A stretch of DNA of 64,000 bases from Lachnospiraceae bacterium. Lineage in GTDB: Bacteria > Bacillota > Clostridia > Lachnospirales > Lachnospiraceae. A model generated the notes under the pieces. It was given only the letters and a program-made list of their open reading frames with translations, did not search any database and was not told the DNA's origin. Below, piece after piece: positions 36,066 to 45,365 of the stretch; the stretch's first letter is position 1, and every line of letters begins with the position of its first letter. The position numbers and the translations under genes are program-made. The stretch spans positions 1 to 64,000 of the forward strand of contig JAFWRC010000082.1 in the NCBI GenBank assembly GCA_017508825.1, read 5' to 3'.

Positions 36066-36623
36066 TCAGACGCGGCGGTTGATGTAGTCTTTTGTTGCGT
36101 TTTCTTTGTGGTGGATCACGGCGGGATTGCCGATGACGATGGAATGATCGGGCACATCCATATTGACGTAAGCGCACGGTGCGATCATGACATCGTTTCC
36201 GATCTTCACGTTTCCGACGATCACGGCATTGGTGCCGATCCAGACATCATCCCCGATCGTGGGAACCCCCTTCCTGGAGCCGCGGTTCGCCTGGCCTACG
36301 GTAACACCGGTCGCAATATTGACATTGCGTCCGAAGACGGCCTCCGGATGGATCAGCAGACGTCCCAGATGGCCGATATAGAGCCCGGGCCCGACTGTGG
36401 TTTCCGGCGGGAGCAGGATCTGGGTGCGTTCGGTCATTTTTTCCAGACGCAGGGCATACAGTTTGCCCAGCAGACCGCCTTTTTTCCGGTAATAAGCGGT
36501 CTTGCGCCACAATACCAGATACTTCATCTGCAACGGGAAGAAGAACCGGTCTTTAAAAGAGAGCGGCAGATCATAGACCCGTTTGATATCGGATTGTATC
36601 AGTTCCTGCAATTCTTTGTTCAT
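36066..36623 (-). CDS. Hexapeptide-repeat (CysE/LbH-type) acetyltransferase
   Basis: 185 residues on the minus strand from the ATG at 36623; ATGs further upstream would overlap the -10 element. The N-terminal helical part (LQELIQSDIKRVYDLPL) recalls serine acetyltransferase relatives. The C-terminal half is a left-handed beta helix with IGHLGRLLIHPEAVFGRNV, ATGVTVGQ and IGDDVWIGTNAVIVGNVKIGNDVMI. In capsule loci such proteins O-acetylate sugars. It is the only minus-strand gene inside the glycosyltransferase blocks and is divergent from the next operon. Confidence 0.85.
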   Translation of the reverse strand: MNKELQELIQSDIKRVYDLPLSFKDRFFFPLQMKYLVLWRKTAYYRKKGGLLGKLYALRLEKMTERTQILLPPETTVGPGLYIGHLGRLLIHPEAVFGRNVNIATGVTVGQANRGSRKGVPTIGDDVWIGTNAVIVGNVKIGNDVMIAPCAYVNMDVPDHSIVIGNPAVIHHKENATKDYINRRV

Positions 36624-36633
36624 AACGTTTCTC

Positions 36634-36684
36634 ATTATAGCACACACGAAAATATTATGCAAAAGCGCAAAATTATGGTATACT
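36634..36684. promoter_or_regulatory. Divergent promoter region for the acetyltransferase and the second GT operon
   Basis: On the minus strand a TATAAT lies just upstream of the acetyltransferase start, implying a nearly leaderless mRNA. On the plus strand TATACT at 36679-36684 is preceded by TGG (extended -10), with only a poor -35. A small hairpin CTGTC/GACAG (36709-36724) follows in the plus-strand leader. Confidence 0.45.
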
Positions 36685-36759
36685 AGATATACTTATGTAA
36701 ATTGCGGGCTGTCATAGCCGACAGGTTGTGAACAGCTTATCTTGAAGCAGGGTGAAGTT

Positions 36760-37929
36760 GTGGGCAAACGTATACTGTTTATATCGGAGACCGTGGTGAT
36801 CCCCGTGGAGCGGGGCAATCGCAAGCGTGTCCATAATCTGGTCAATATGTTCCGCGATGCGGGCTGTGAGGTGGACTTTCTGTATCTGTATACCTATGCA
36901 GAGGAGGATCCGGCGGAGACGCGTGCCTGGATCGGGGAGGAGCATTTCTACCAGTTTCGCAATAAAAAACGGTCGTTTCCGGTATTCTGCAAGCGCAAGG
37001 TGCGCAAGGTACTGGAGATCCTTCATATTCCCGGATTGTTTAAATATTTTACCATTGATGAAAAGATCGATCCTGCGATCGATGGTTTTATGCGGGATTT
37101 TTTTGCGAAGCATCACTATGACGTGGTGTGGGCAGAGTATCTTTACAACTCCCGGCCGCTGCTTTCCGTGCCGGAGGGGACGGTGAAAGTGGTGGATACG
37201 GTCAATGCCTTTACCTTCAAGAGGCAGATGTACGAGGCGGTGGGCTATTATAATTACGAATTTGCGCTGACAAAGGAAGAGGAAGCCCGGGGCCTGCAGC
37301 GTGCGGACTGGGTGGTGGCGATCCAGGAAGAGGAAGAAGATTTCTTCCGCAGCATCGTGCCGGAAAACGTAAAAGTATGTACCATCGGAGAAAGCATGCC
37401 GCAGACGAAGGGCTATGTGACGCCGACGAAGAATATCCTTTTCCTGGGCAGTTTCTATGTGGTGAACCGTGAGGGAGTGAAGCATTTTATTGAAAAGATC
37501 CTGCCGATCCTGAAGCGGAAAGGCGCGGACTATCATTTCCAGATCGCAGGGACGATCTGCAGACATATCCCGGACAGCGAGGATTACGAGAAACTGGGCG
37601 TGGTGGACGATGTGGGTGATACTTACCGTCAGGCCAGACTGGTGATCAATCCGGTACATTACGGAACGGGACTGAACATCAAGACCATTGAGGCATTGAG
37701 CTATGCCAAACCTTTAGTCACCCACGAGATCGGTGTGCGCGGACTGCGCGCAGACTATCCCATCGCAATGGTGGCAGACGAGGATGAGGCTTATGCGGAT
37801 GCCATTATCGAGATCTTGAACAATGACGAAAAGGCGCTGGAGCTGTCACAGAATGCAGAGCACTTTATGCAGGAATATCAGGAGAAGAACCAGGCGGCGT
37901 TTGCCGGGATCCTGAATACAAAGGTATGA
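36760..37929 (+). CDS. GT4-type glycosyltransferase
   Basis: 389 residues from a GTG at 36760 with AGGGTGA upstream; a TTG at 36742 is less likely. ILFISETVVIPVERGNRKRVHNLV at the N-terminus, VVDTVNAFTFKRQMYEAVGYYN in the acceptor domain, then NILFLGSFYVVNREGVKHFIEKILP and VINPVHYGTGLNIKTIEALSYAKPLVTHEIGVRGL in the donor domain. The last segment carries the EX7E-like site in the form typical of GTs from teichoic-acid and capsule operons. First gene of the second GT operon; ATGA overlap with the ABC gene. Confidence 0.85.
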   Translation: MGKRILFISETVVIPVERGNRKRVHNLVNMFRDAGCEVDFLYLYTYAEEDPAETRAWIGEEHFYQFRNKKRSFPVFCKRKVRKVLEILHIPGLFKYFTIDEKIDPAIDGFMRDFFAKHHYDVVWAEYLYNSRPLLSVPEGTVKVVDTVNAFTFKRQMYEAVGYYNYEFALTKEEEARGLQRADWVVAIQEEEEDFFRSIVPENVKVCTIGESMPQTKGYVTPTKNILFLGSFYVVNREGVKHFIEKILPILKRKGADYHFQIAGTICRHIPDSEDYEKLGVVDDVGDTYRQARLVINPVHYGTGLNIKTIEALSYAKPLVTHEIGVRGLRADYPIAMVADEDEAYADAIIEILNNDEKALELSQNAEHFMQEYQEKNQAAFAGILNTKV

Positions 37930-39671
37930 ATGTATATCGCAGACTGAAAACATTACTGAATAAAAAACAGAAGCGCAGTGTACTTCTGCTCAGTGTGCTG
38001 ATCTTTATCAGTGCTTTATTGGAGACACTCGGTGTGGGCATTATCATTCCGCTGATCTCGGCGGTGGTGGACCCGGGGACGGTTCTGGAGAATAAGTACG
38101 TGCTGTGGGCTTTTGATACACTGGGCATCGGAGCGGTGGACGCGGATGGCTTTGTACGGCTGCTGCTGGTGGCAACGATAGCGATCTTTGTCATCAAGAA
38201 TCTGTATATGCTGGTGTTGTATGATGCGCAGGCGAAGTTTGTGACGCGGATGGAGGCCGGCACCTCCGTACGCCTGCTTTCGGATTATCTGAACCGTCCG
38301 TACAGCTATTATCTCAATGCGGACGTGAATGCGATCTTCCAGACCATCAATAAGGATATCCCGCACGTGTTTGAGCTGCTGCAGGAAGTGATGAAACTGC
38401 TGACGGAGATTGCGGTTTCCATCTGTCTTGGGCTGCTTTTGCTGGTAGTGGATTTTAAGATGACCATGAGTATTGCGGCGCTGATGTTCGTGATGCTTCT
38501 GTTTATCGTGTTTGTGCTGAAGCCGAAGCTGGGAAATCTCGGGCAGGACCGCTTAAAACAGCAGGTGCGCACCATGAAGTGGATGCAGCAGGCGGTCTTC
38601 GGCATCAAGGATGTGAAGGTGGCGGCAAAGGAAGGTTTCTTCCTGGACGAATTTGACGATGCTTACACAAAACTGGCGGGCGTGACCAGAAAGTATACGG
38701 TCTTTAACAACGCGCCCAGACTGGTGATCGAGATGGTGTGCATGGTGGGAATGCTGGCTTATATGCTGTATTCCGTGCTACAGGGCAGGAATCTGAATGC
38801 AATGCTGCCGCAGCTCACGGCCTTTGGTATGGCGGCGGTACGCCTGATGCCGAGTGTGAACCGGATCTCGACCCACCTGTCGACGATCGCCTATTATGAA
38901 CCTTCACTGAACTTTGTCTGCGACAACCTAAATATCACCGGGCTGGCCGAGGCAAAGCACAGTGAAAAAAATACCCGTATACACCTGGAAAAAGAGATCC
39001 GTCTGGAGGACATCCGCTTCCGTTATCCCAATACGGAAAAGGATATCTTTGACAAAGCGCAGATGTCCATCCCCATCGGGGAAAGTGTGGGCGTGATCGG
39101 AGCTTCCGGCGCCGGCAAGACCACGGTGATCGATATCCTGCTGGGGCTGCTGACACCCCAGGAGGGACAGATCCTGGCAGATGGCAAAGAAGTGAAGGGA
39201 AACGATCCGGCATGGCTGTCCGCGATCGGTTATATCGCACAGAATATCTATATGCTGGATACGACCATCCGTTCCAATGTAGCTTTTGGTGTAAAGGAAG
39301 AGGATATTGATGAAGACCGCATCTGGGAAGTATTACGGGAAGCGCAGATGGCGGATTTCGTACGGGGACTTCCCGACGGCCTGGATACCGAGATCGGTGA
39401 CCGCGGCGTGCGTCTTTCCGGCGGACAGCGGCAGAGGATCGGTATCGCCAGAGCTCTGTACCATGATCCGGAGCTGCTGGTCTTTGACGAGGCAACATCT
39501 GCTTTGGATAACGATACCGAAGCAGCGATCATGGAAGCCATCAATGCGCTGAAGGGAAGAAAGACGCTGGTGATCATCGCGCACCGCTTAAAGACGATCG
39601 AAAACTGTGACCGTTTGTACCGGGTAGAGAACGGAAAGATCAGCCCGGCAACACTGGAGGAAAAATCATGA
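37926..39671 (+). CDS. PglK/MsbA-like ABC transporter, candidate lipid-linked glycan flippase
   Basis: 581 residues: an N-terminal six-helix exporter domain (LLLSVLIFISALLETLGVGIIIPLI...) and a C-terminal ATPase. Walker A is GASGAGKT (392-399), the signature motif is LSGGQ (497-501), and Walker B is LLVFDEATSALD. The start, with ET(L/F)xxxxxxP after the first helix, resembles PglK, the ABC flippase for undecaprenyl-diphosphate heptasaccharide in Campylobacter. A homodimer is expected. It sits between GT4 genes with 4-base overlaps on both sides, which supports a role in exporting the glycan made by them. A second, similar gene is at 49300. Confidence 0.85.
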   Translation: MNVYRRLKTLLNKKQKRSVLLLSVLIFISALLETLGVGIIIPLISAVVDPGTVLENKYVLWAFDTLGIGAVDADGFVRLLLVATIAIFVIKNLYMLVLYDAQAKFVTRMEAGTSVRLLSDYLNRPYSYYLNADVNAIFQTINKDIPHVFELLQEVMKLLTEIAVSICLGLLLLVVDFKMTMSIAALMFVMLLFIVFVLKPKLGNLGQDRLKQQVRTMKWMQQAVFGIKDVKVAAKEGFFLDEFDDAYTKLAGVTRKYTVFNNAPRLVIEMVCMVGMLAYMLYSVLQGRNLNAMLPQLTAFGMAAVRLMPSVNRISTHLSTIAYYEPSLNFVCDNLNITGLAEAKHSEKNTRIHLEKEIRLEDIRFRYPNTEKDIFDKAQMSIPIGESVGVIGASGAGKTTVIDILLGLLTPQEGQILADGKEVKGNDPAWLSAIGYIAQNIYMLDTTIRSNVAFGVKEEDIDEDRIWEVLREAQMADFVRGLPDGLDTEIGDRGVRLSGGQRQRIGIARALYHDPELLVFDEATSALDNDTEAAIMEAINALKGRKTLVIIAHRLKTIENCDRLYRVENGKISPATLEEKS

Positions 39672-40828
39672 AGATCGCGATCATATTACCGCATTTTTAT
39701 CCCTATGTGGGTGGCGGGGAAACCATGTTTTATGATGTGGCCAGAGGTATGGTGGAACGCGGCCACGAAGTCCGCGTGGTAGCGGAGCTGGTGGATGAGG
39801 AACACACCGGCCACAAGGAAGTAGACGGGATACAGGTGTGGTACTGCCCGTGGAAATCCATGTTCGGACATCCTTTTCCGCGTACAAAGGACATTGAGCC
39901 GCACATCCGCTGGTGCGATGTGGTGCATACTTCGATCTTTACGACCGCGCCGGTGGTAAGCCGGCTGGCGCGGAAATACCGTAAGCCTTCCCTGCTCTCG
40001 GTGTATGAAGTGCGCGGGAACAAGTGGTTCTGGTCGGATGTGTTCTATCGGGCGCTGATCTATTATGCGGTGGAGCAATTTTCATGCCGGCAGAAGTTTG
40101 ACGTTTATCATGCAATCTCGGAGGCCACGAAGCGGGATTACTTAAAGTATATCGGAAAACGCGATGTGCGCAGAGTATATCTGGCCAATGAAATGGGCAA
40201 AAAGGATGGCATAGAAGGAAAGAAGACTTCTTCGGAGTTTTCACTGCGGAAGTATTTCGGCATCGGGGATGAAAAGGTGATACTGTATTACGGACGTGCC
40301 GGAAAAACCAAGGGTGTGCACGTATATGCGCAGGCCATCCGGCTGCTGAAGCAAAGAGGGATCGATCTTTCCGGCGTACGTTTCTGCTTCCTGCTGGGAA
40401 AAGAACCGGAAAAACCGAGAAAAGAATTTGTGGAAACGATCGAAAAGTGGGGCCTTACGGAGGTGGTACGCGTGCAGGGGTCCGTATCCAGGGAGGATCT
40501 GGAAAGCTGTATCGGACAGGCGGACTGTGTGGTGGTGCCGTCCCTGACAGAGGGCTTCGGCTTCAGCGCATTGGAAGCGTGCCAGATCGGTACGCCGCTG
40601 ATCTACAGTGATGGCGGTTCCCTGCCGGAGGTGGCCTACGGAAAGTGCCGTTCGTTCCATAACCGTGATGCGCAGGATCTGGCGAGAAAACTGGCTGCCG
40701 TGATCCGTGAGGATACAAAAGCCTTCCGTACCGTGCCGGAGAAGAACTTCTCAAAAGAAGTAATGCTCGGCGGACTGGAAGAGATCTATCGGGAGATCCG
40801 CTCCAAAAAAGCATTTTTTGTAGAGTAG
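39668..40828 (+). CDS. GT4 family glycosyltransferase
   Basis: 386 residues. The N-terminus has IAIILPHFYPYVGGGETMFYDVARGMVERGHEV, the glycine-rich loop of GT4 enzymes. The donor domain has LYYGRAGKTKGVHVYAQAIRLL, VRVQGSVSREDL and SLTEGFGFSALEACQIGTPLIYSDGGSLPEV, with the EX7E glutamates intact. Coupled to the ABC gene by a 4-base overlap. Specificity unknown. Confidence 0.9.
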   Translation: MKIAIILPHFYPYVGGGETMFYDVARGMVERGHEVRVVAELVDEEHTGHKEVDGIQVWYCPWKSMFGHPFPRTKDIEPHIRWCDVVHTSIFTTAPVVSRLARKYRKPSLLSVYEVRGNKWFWSDVFYRALIYYAVEQFSCRQKFDVYHAISEATKRDYLKYIGKRDVRRVYLANEMGKKDGIEGKKTSSEFSLRKYFGIGDEKVILYYGRAGKTKGVHVYAQAIRLLKQRGIDLSGVRFCFLLGKEPEKPRKEFVETIEKWGLTEVVRVQGSVSREDLESCIGQADCVVVPSLTEGFGFSALEACQIGTPLIYSDGGSLPEVAYGKCRSFHNRDAQDLARKLAAVIREDTKAFRTVPEKNFSKEVMLGGLEEIYREIRSKKAFFVE

Positions 40829-40840
40829 GATAGATATCAT

Positions 40841-42901
40841 ATGCTGATGTTTTTGTTCGTAGCCGGTGTGGCGATCCATTGTCTGATGGCAGCGCTGGTC
40901 TACCGGAAAATCGAATTGGGAAAGGCGCTGCTGCTCGGCGGGAGCAGTTATCTTGCTTTTTACGTATTTCTTTCCGGTTTTCTGTTCTGGATCCATGCCT
41001 ACACGGTGGAACGCGCGGCGGGACTGGTTTTGATCCCGGCGCTGGCGCTGAGTGTGGGACTGTTTCTGCAGAATAAAAAACAGCTGCCGAAGCTTCGGCG
41101 GAATACGGAGGAATACCTGCCGCTGCTCCTGATCCTTGTGATCGCCGGTATTTTATGCAATGCGCATAGGGCGGATTATTTCGGAACCGGTCAGGATGAG
41201 GGGCTGTATCAGATCCGGGCGATGTATTATATCAATGACCGGTATGAGGATGAGATCACTTTCCCGGAATATCAGAATCTCTATATCAAGTGGGAAAAAG
41301 GGGAATATGTACGGGAGATCCGGGATCTGGAAGGCCTGTATCTGAACGTGGATAAAGAGGAGAATAAGCCGAAGGAACTGAGCGGCATGCTGCACGGCCT
41401 GGGGACGTTTCCGGCGCTTCTGGCGCTTTGGGGCAAGCTGTTCGGGATGCGGAATATGTCCGGGATCCTGTGTATCTGCTACCTGCTGTCCATCGGCAAT
41501 GTGTGGCTGATCTGCAGAAATCTGCATTTCCGGAGACGCTTTGTAAATCTGTCCGCAGCATTGTATACTGTGTCCCCCATATTTTTGTGGAGCGCGCAGA
41601 ATACACTGACGGAGATCGTTCTGGCGACCTTTATCACACAGTGGTTTGTAAGCCTGACGGATGAGGATAAGGATACGCATCCGATGTTCTCGGCGCTTCC
41701 GGTCATGGGGGTGTGCATGCTGCACATCCTGATCTCGGTACTGATGCCGCTGATCGTGATCCTGTATTTTGCGCATTATCTGTGTTCGGGGAAGCGGAGC
41801 TTCCTTTGGGCACTGATCAGCGTGGCATTCAGCTACGGTTTCGGTTTTTCGATGATGCGGCATACGGCGGAGGTGTATACGATCTCCAACTTTGCGCAGC
41901 TGTTCGGTAAGACCAGGGGCCTGCTGACGGAGCATAATCTGGAGACGGTTGTATGGACTGCAGCGCTGATCTGCGTGGCGCTTGCCGTTGGCATGCTGGT
42001 ATGGGGCAAAAAAAATGTGCTCCTGGCGCTGGAGAAAAACCTGCGGCACAGCAGAAAGGCTGCGGATATTGCCAAAAAAGTGTTCACCGTGCTGGGATGC
42101 CTTACATTGGTGTTTTTTATCTACAAGTACTGGGAACGAAGGGATGAGCCGAAGTATTATCCGTATTTCTTTGCAACGGGATATCTGCTGATGACGGGCT
42201 TTGTGCTGCTTCCCATATCTTTTGTGGCGGCGGCCAAACGTGGCGCACTGTGGTTTAAGGACCGCAGGTTTGTGACCTTTGTGATATCGCTGTTTTATAT
42301 CGTATGGATGTATTGCGGATTTTTGTGGGTACTGGTATATTATTATTTCTATTATGCCCGCTACCTGACGCCGTTTGTGTTCCTGCCCATCGTAATGGCA
42401 GGCTATCTGCTGCAGAAGAAGCCGAAGCAGATACTGCTTCCGGCATATGCGGTGATGATCCTTGTGACGGTGTTGCAGAGCCGGGTATTATATACGGCAA
42501 AGGATATGACGTATGCGGAATATGAAGTGATCGACAGCGTCACTTCCTGTATCGGGGAACAGGATGCGGTACTGATCTTTGATCAGGGCTATCACTGTCA
42601 CCGTGTGTTTGCGCTTCCGATCAAAGCCATCTCCGGAGCGGATGTGTATTTCCTGAACGAAGCGCAGCTTGAACGGCAGATAAAGGATTACGGCACCAGA
42701 TACCGGAACCTGTATATCTTAAGCTACGATATGGGAAAGCTGATCGGGGATATTGAAGGTGAGGACTGGAGAGTAGTCTATCGCGGGACCATTCACGGAT
42801 CCCTTTATGACTGGGATATGGGCGGCAAGGCGATCATCCCGTATCCGAAGAAGCCGACACTGCTGGAGACGCCGGTAGTATTACTTACGCTGGATCTATA
42901 A
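40841..42901 (+). CDS. Large polytopic membrane protein, probable GT-C glycosyltransferase
   Basis: 686 residues with about twelve membrane helices. After the first helices an extracytoplasmic loop contains GTGQDEGLYQIRAMYYIND, an acidic DE site of the kind found in GT39/GT-C enzymes, in a long soluble insertion (to about residue 175). The C-terminal 130 residues after the last helix are soluble (DQGYHCHRVFALPIKAISG). The most likely role is transfer of a polyprenyl-linked sugar on the outer face. No named family is recognised with certainty. Confidence 0.65.
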   Translation: MLMFLFVAGVAIHCLMAALVYRKIELGKALLLGGSSYLAFYVFLSGFLFWIHAYTVERAAGLVLIPALALSVGLFLQNKKQLPKLRRNTEEYLPLLLILVIAGILCNAHRADYFGTGQDEGLYQIRAMYYINDRYEDEITFPEYQNLYIKWEKGEYVREIRDLEGLYLNVDKEENKPKELSGMLHGLGTFPALLALWGKLFGMRNMSGILCICYLLSIGNVWLICRNLHFRRRFVNLSAALYTVSPIFLWSAQNTLTEIVLATFITQWFVSLTDEDKDTHPMFSALPVMGVCMLHILISVLMPLIVILYFAHYLCSGKRSFLWALISVAFSYGFGFSMMRHTAEVYTISNFAQLFGKTRGLLTEHNLETVVWTAALICVALAVGMLVWGKKNVLLALEKNLRHSRKAADIAKKVFTVLGCLTLVFFIYKYWERRDEPKYYPYFFATGYLLMTGFVLLPISFVAAAKRGALWFKDRRFVTFVISLFYIVWMYCGFLWVLVYYYFYYARYLTPFVFLPIVMAGYLLQKKPKQILLPAYAVMILVTVLQSRVLYTAKDMTYAEYEVIDSVTSCIGEQDAVLIFDQGYHCHRVFALPIKAISGADVYFLNEAQLERQIKDYGTRYRNLYILSYDMGKLIGDIEGEDWRVVYRGTIHGSLYDWDMGGKAIIPYPKKPTLLETPVVLLTLDL

Positions 42902-42916
42902 GAAGGAGAAAAAACT

Positions 42917-44026
42917 ATGAAGCTGATCATACAGATTCCATGTCTGAATGAAGCGGATACACTGGAGATCGCGCTGAACGATCTTCCGAAACATATCGAC
43001 GGGATCGATGAGATCGAATATCTGATCATCGATGACGGCAGCACGGACAAGACCATCGAAGTGGCGATGAACTGGGGCGTGCATCATGTGGTGAGTTTCA
43101 CACGGAATAAGGGCCTGGCCAAGGGCTTTATGGCCGGGATCGAGGCCTGCCTTTCCTATGGCGCGGATATCATCGTCAATACGGATGCAGACAACCAGTA
43201 TTGCGGTGAGGATATCGAAAAACTGGTGCGTCCGATCCTGGAGGGAAAAGCGGATATCGTGATCGGTGAGCGTCCCATTGATGAAACACCGCATTTTTCA
43301 TGGCTGAAGAAGAAACTGCAGCATTTTGGCAGCTGGGTGGTGCGGAAAGCATCCAAGACCGGCATTCCGGATGCGCCGTCCGGCTTCCGTGCGTTTTCCA
43401 GGGAAGCGGCAATGCACATCAATGTTGTGAACGAATATACTTATACGCTGGAGACTATCGTGCAGGCCGGACGTAATAAGATGGCGATCACTTCGGTACC
43501 GGTGCGTACCAATCCGGAACTGCGCAAATCCAGGCTGTTTTCCAGCATGGCAGGCTATGTGAAAAAATCCATGCTGACGATCCTGCGTGCGCTTTTGATG
43601 TATCGTCCGCTGGCGGTACTGACGGTTTTGGGTATCATCCCGTTTCTGATCGGTACGGGGATCGGCATCCGTTTCCTGTTCTTCTGGTTTAACGGAAGGA
43701 ACGCCGGACACGTACAGTCCCTGATCCTGGCCTGTACCTTGATCATCCTGGGATTTGTTACCTTTGTCATCGGTATGCTGGCAGACGTGATGTCGGCGAA
43801 CCGCAAACTGATCGAGGATGTACAGTACCATGTACGTAAGCTGACTTATGATAATACGGATATGAAGGTCTGGCAGGAAGCGGCACAGGCCAAGGTGGAA
43901 GAGGTACGTGAGGAAGAGATCAAGGCGGTCCGTGAGGATGGCGGCTTTGTAAAAGATCTGTCGGCAGATGCTTCCCATTCCTCACATACTTCCCATGATT
44001 CCCATAAGAAGAAAGAGGATCAGTGA
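42917..44026 (+). CDS. DPM1-like GT2 glycosyltransferase with His/Ser-rich tail
   Basis: 369 residues, AAGGAG upstream. The GT2 domain shows LIIQIPCLNEADTLEIAL, IDDGSTDKTIEVA, FTRNKGLAKGFMAGI, NTDADNQY (metal site) and GFRAFSREAAM, close to polyprenyl-phosphate mannosyl/glucosyl transferases. Two membrane helices follow (AVLTVLGIIPFLIGTGIGI and SLILACTLIILGFVTFVIGML). The C-terminal about 50 residues are charged and end in a Ser/His-rich string (SHSSHTSHDSHKKK) not normal for the family. Product is probably a polyprenyl-phosphate sugar used by the GT-C proteins next to it. Confidence 0.88.
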   Translation: MKLIIQIPCLNEADTLEIALNDLPKHIDGIDEIEYLIIDDGSTDKTIEVAMNWGVHHVVSFTRNKGLAKGFMAGIEACLSYGADIIVNTDADNQYCGEDIEKLVRPILEGKADIVIGERPIDETPHFSWLKKKLQHFGSWVVRKASKTGIPDAPSGFRAFSREAAMHINVVNEYTYTLETIVQAGRNKMAITSVPVRTNPELRKSRLFSSMAGYVKKSMLTILRALLMYRPLAVLTVLGIIPFLIGTGIGIRFLFFWFNGRNAGHVQSLILACTLIILGFVTFVIGMLADVMSANRKLIEDVQYHVRKLTYDNTDMKVWQEAAQAKVEEVREEEIKAVREDGGFVKDLSADASHSSHTSHDSHKKKEDQ

Positions 44027-44835
44027 TGATGAAGCCGCTGGCTACGATATGGATCCTGATCTACAATAATGCAAAAGAACTGGAAGAGACCGTGGATTCC
44101 GTATGCAGGCAGGATTATGATGCCATCGAGGTGATCTTAAGCGATGACTGCTCGCGGGAATACGATGCGGAACTGATGGAACGTTATGCGGGAAAGCTGC
44201 GGAAACGTTTCGCTGATGTACGGATCAATCACAATGAGGAAAACCTGGGGACGGTGGCGCATATCAATAAGGTGATCGGTCTCTCCAAAGGGAAGTATTT
44301 TATCAGCTGTTGTTCCGGGGACCGGTTCTGCAGCACGGATACCGTGTCAAAGATCGTATCCCGGATGGAAGCGGGAAAGGAAAAAGTGTTGGCTTGTCGC
44401 AGGGCAGATGTGTATCCGGACGGAAAAAAGAAGATCCGGCCGCCTTTCTGGCTGGGGGCGGCGCTGCGTTTCTTTCCGGTACAACTCTTAAATTATATGA
44501 TCCGCAGGCGTAATCTGCTCAGCGGATGCTGTACCTTCTGCAGCCGGGCGGTCTTTGAGAAGTACGGACTGCATAATACCGAATACCGGCTGGTCGAGGA
44601 TTATACGTATTTTGTGAAATTGTTGCAGCTGGGCGTACGGATCGGCTATGCGCCACTGGTCGTTGTGGAACACGGCATCGGAGGAGTTTCCACGGGAAAG
44701 ATCCATCCGCTGGTGTTGAAAGATATCGAGCGCTTCCGGGAAAAACTGCTGGAGGCACCGGTGAAACTGGACCGGAAGACCATACGTTTTTTGGAACAGG
44801 ATGTCGAGGAGAGAAAAAAGAATGGAGATCATTAA
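44026..44835 (+). CDS. GT2 family glycosyltransferase
   Basis: 269 residues; the ATG at 44026 overlaps the preceding stop by one base and has AGAGGA seven bases upstream (44029 is also possible). LATIWILIYNNAKELEETVDSV, LSDDCSREYDAEL, NHNEENLGTVAHINKVI and ISCCSGDRF are the GT-A landmarks; the usual DxD is replaced by SGD. YRLVEDYTYFVKLLQLGVRIGYAPLVVVEH forms the later acceptor region. Donor unknown. Confidence 0.85.
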   Translation: MMKPLATIWILIYNNAKELEETVDSVCRQDYDAIEVILSDDCSREYDAELMERYAGKLRKRFADVRINHNEENLGTVAHINKVIGLSKGKYFISCCSGDRFCSTDTVSKIVSRMEAGKEKVLACRRADVYPDGKKKIRPPFWLGAALRFFPVQLLNYMIRRRNLLSGCCTFCSRAVFEKYGLHNTEYRLVEDYTYFVKLLQLGVRIGYAPLVVVEHGIGGVSTGKIHPLVLKDIERFREKLLEAPVKLDRKTIRFLEQDVEERKKNGDH

Positions 44836-45229
44836 ATATCCGTTACAGATGCATGGAGACTACAGGGGACACCTGGTTGCCGTAGAAGAAAAGAAGGATA
44901 TTCCCTTTGAGATCAAAAGGGTTTACTATATCGTCGATACTGCGCAGGGCGTGGTCCGCGGACATCATGCGCATAAGTCGCTGGAGCAGGTACTGGTCTG
45001 TGTACACGGCTCGGTCAAGATCACGCTGGATGACGGCACCGAGCGCAAGACGGTGGTGCTGGATGATCCATGTGACGGACTGTATGTTTCCAACAATATC
45101 TGGAGAGAGATGTCGGAGTTTTCGGAGCATGCGGTGCTGATCGTGTTTGCATCCAAGTTCTATGATGAGAACGATTATATCCGGGATTATGATGAGTTCC
45201 TCAAATATGTAAGAGAACAGAATAACTGA
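44822..45229 (+). CDS. FdtA/QdtA-type dTDP-4-oxo-6-deoxyglucose 3,4-ketoisomerase (WxcM-like cupin)
   Basis: 135 residues from the ATG at 44822, which overlaps the GT2 gene. The small cupin motifs RVYYIVDTAQGVVRGHHAHKSLEQVL and SVKITLDDG, then LYVSNNIWREMSEFS and DYDEFL, match the FdtA/WxcM family. FdtA and QdtA move the keto group of dTDP-4-keto-6-deoxyglucose to C3, the step before 3-amination to Fuc3N or Qui3N. No 3-aminotransferase of the FdtB type is close; the only sugar aminotransferase in the window is the WecE-type protein at 13139. A strong family match; product uncertain. Confidence 0.9.
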   Translation: MEIIKYPLQMHGDYRGHLVAVEEKKDIPFEIKRVYYIVDTAQGVVRGHHAHKSLEQVLVCVHGSVKITLDDGTERKTVVLDDPCDGLYVSNNIWREMSEFSEHAVLIVFASKFYDENDYIRDYDEFLKYVREQNN

Positions 45230-45236
45230 CATTCCG

Positions 45237-45314
45237 GCCTTCCCCTTGAGGGTTTCGGCTTAACGAGCTTGCGACTTTAGCAGGACTATATGCGTTAGGC
45301 GGGCGGATGAGGTG
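45237..45314. repeat. Palindromic intergenic repeat, copy B (variant)
   Basis: It has the left arm CTTCCCCTTGAGGG and the end GCGGATGAGGTG of the family, but the middle is replaced by a different hairpin (GCTTAACG with CGTTAGGC). It lies in the 136-base gap before the GT2 gene at 45366. Confidence 0.7.
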
Positions 45315-45365
45315 TACATCCGGCGAGAGTTTTAGATTAGCAAGATATACTTGGAGAGAACAGAA

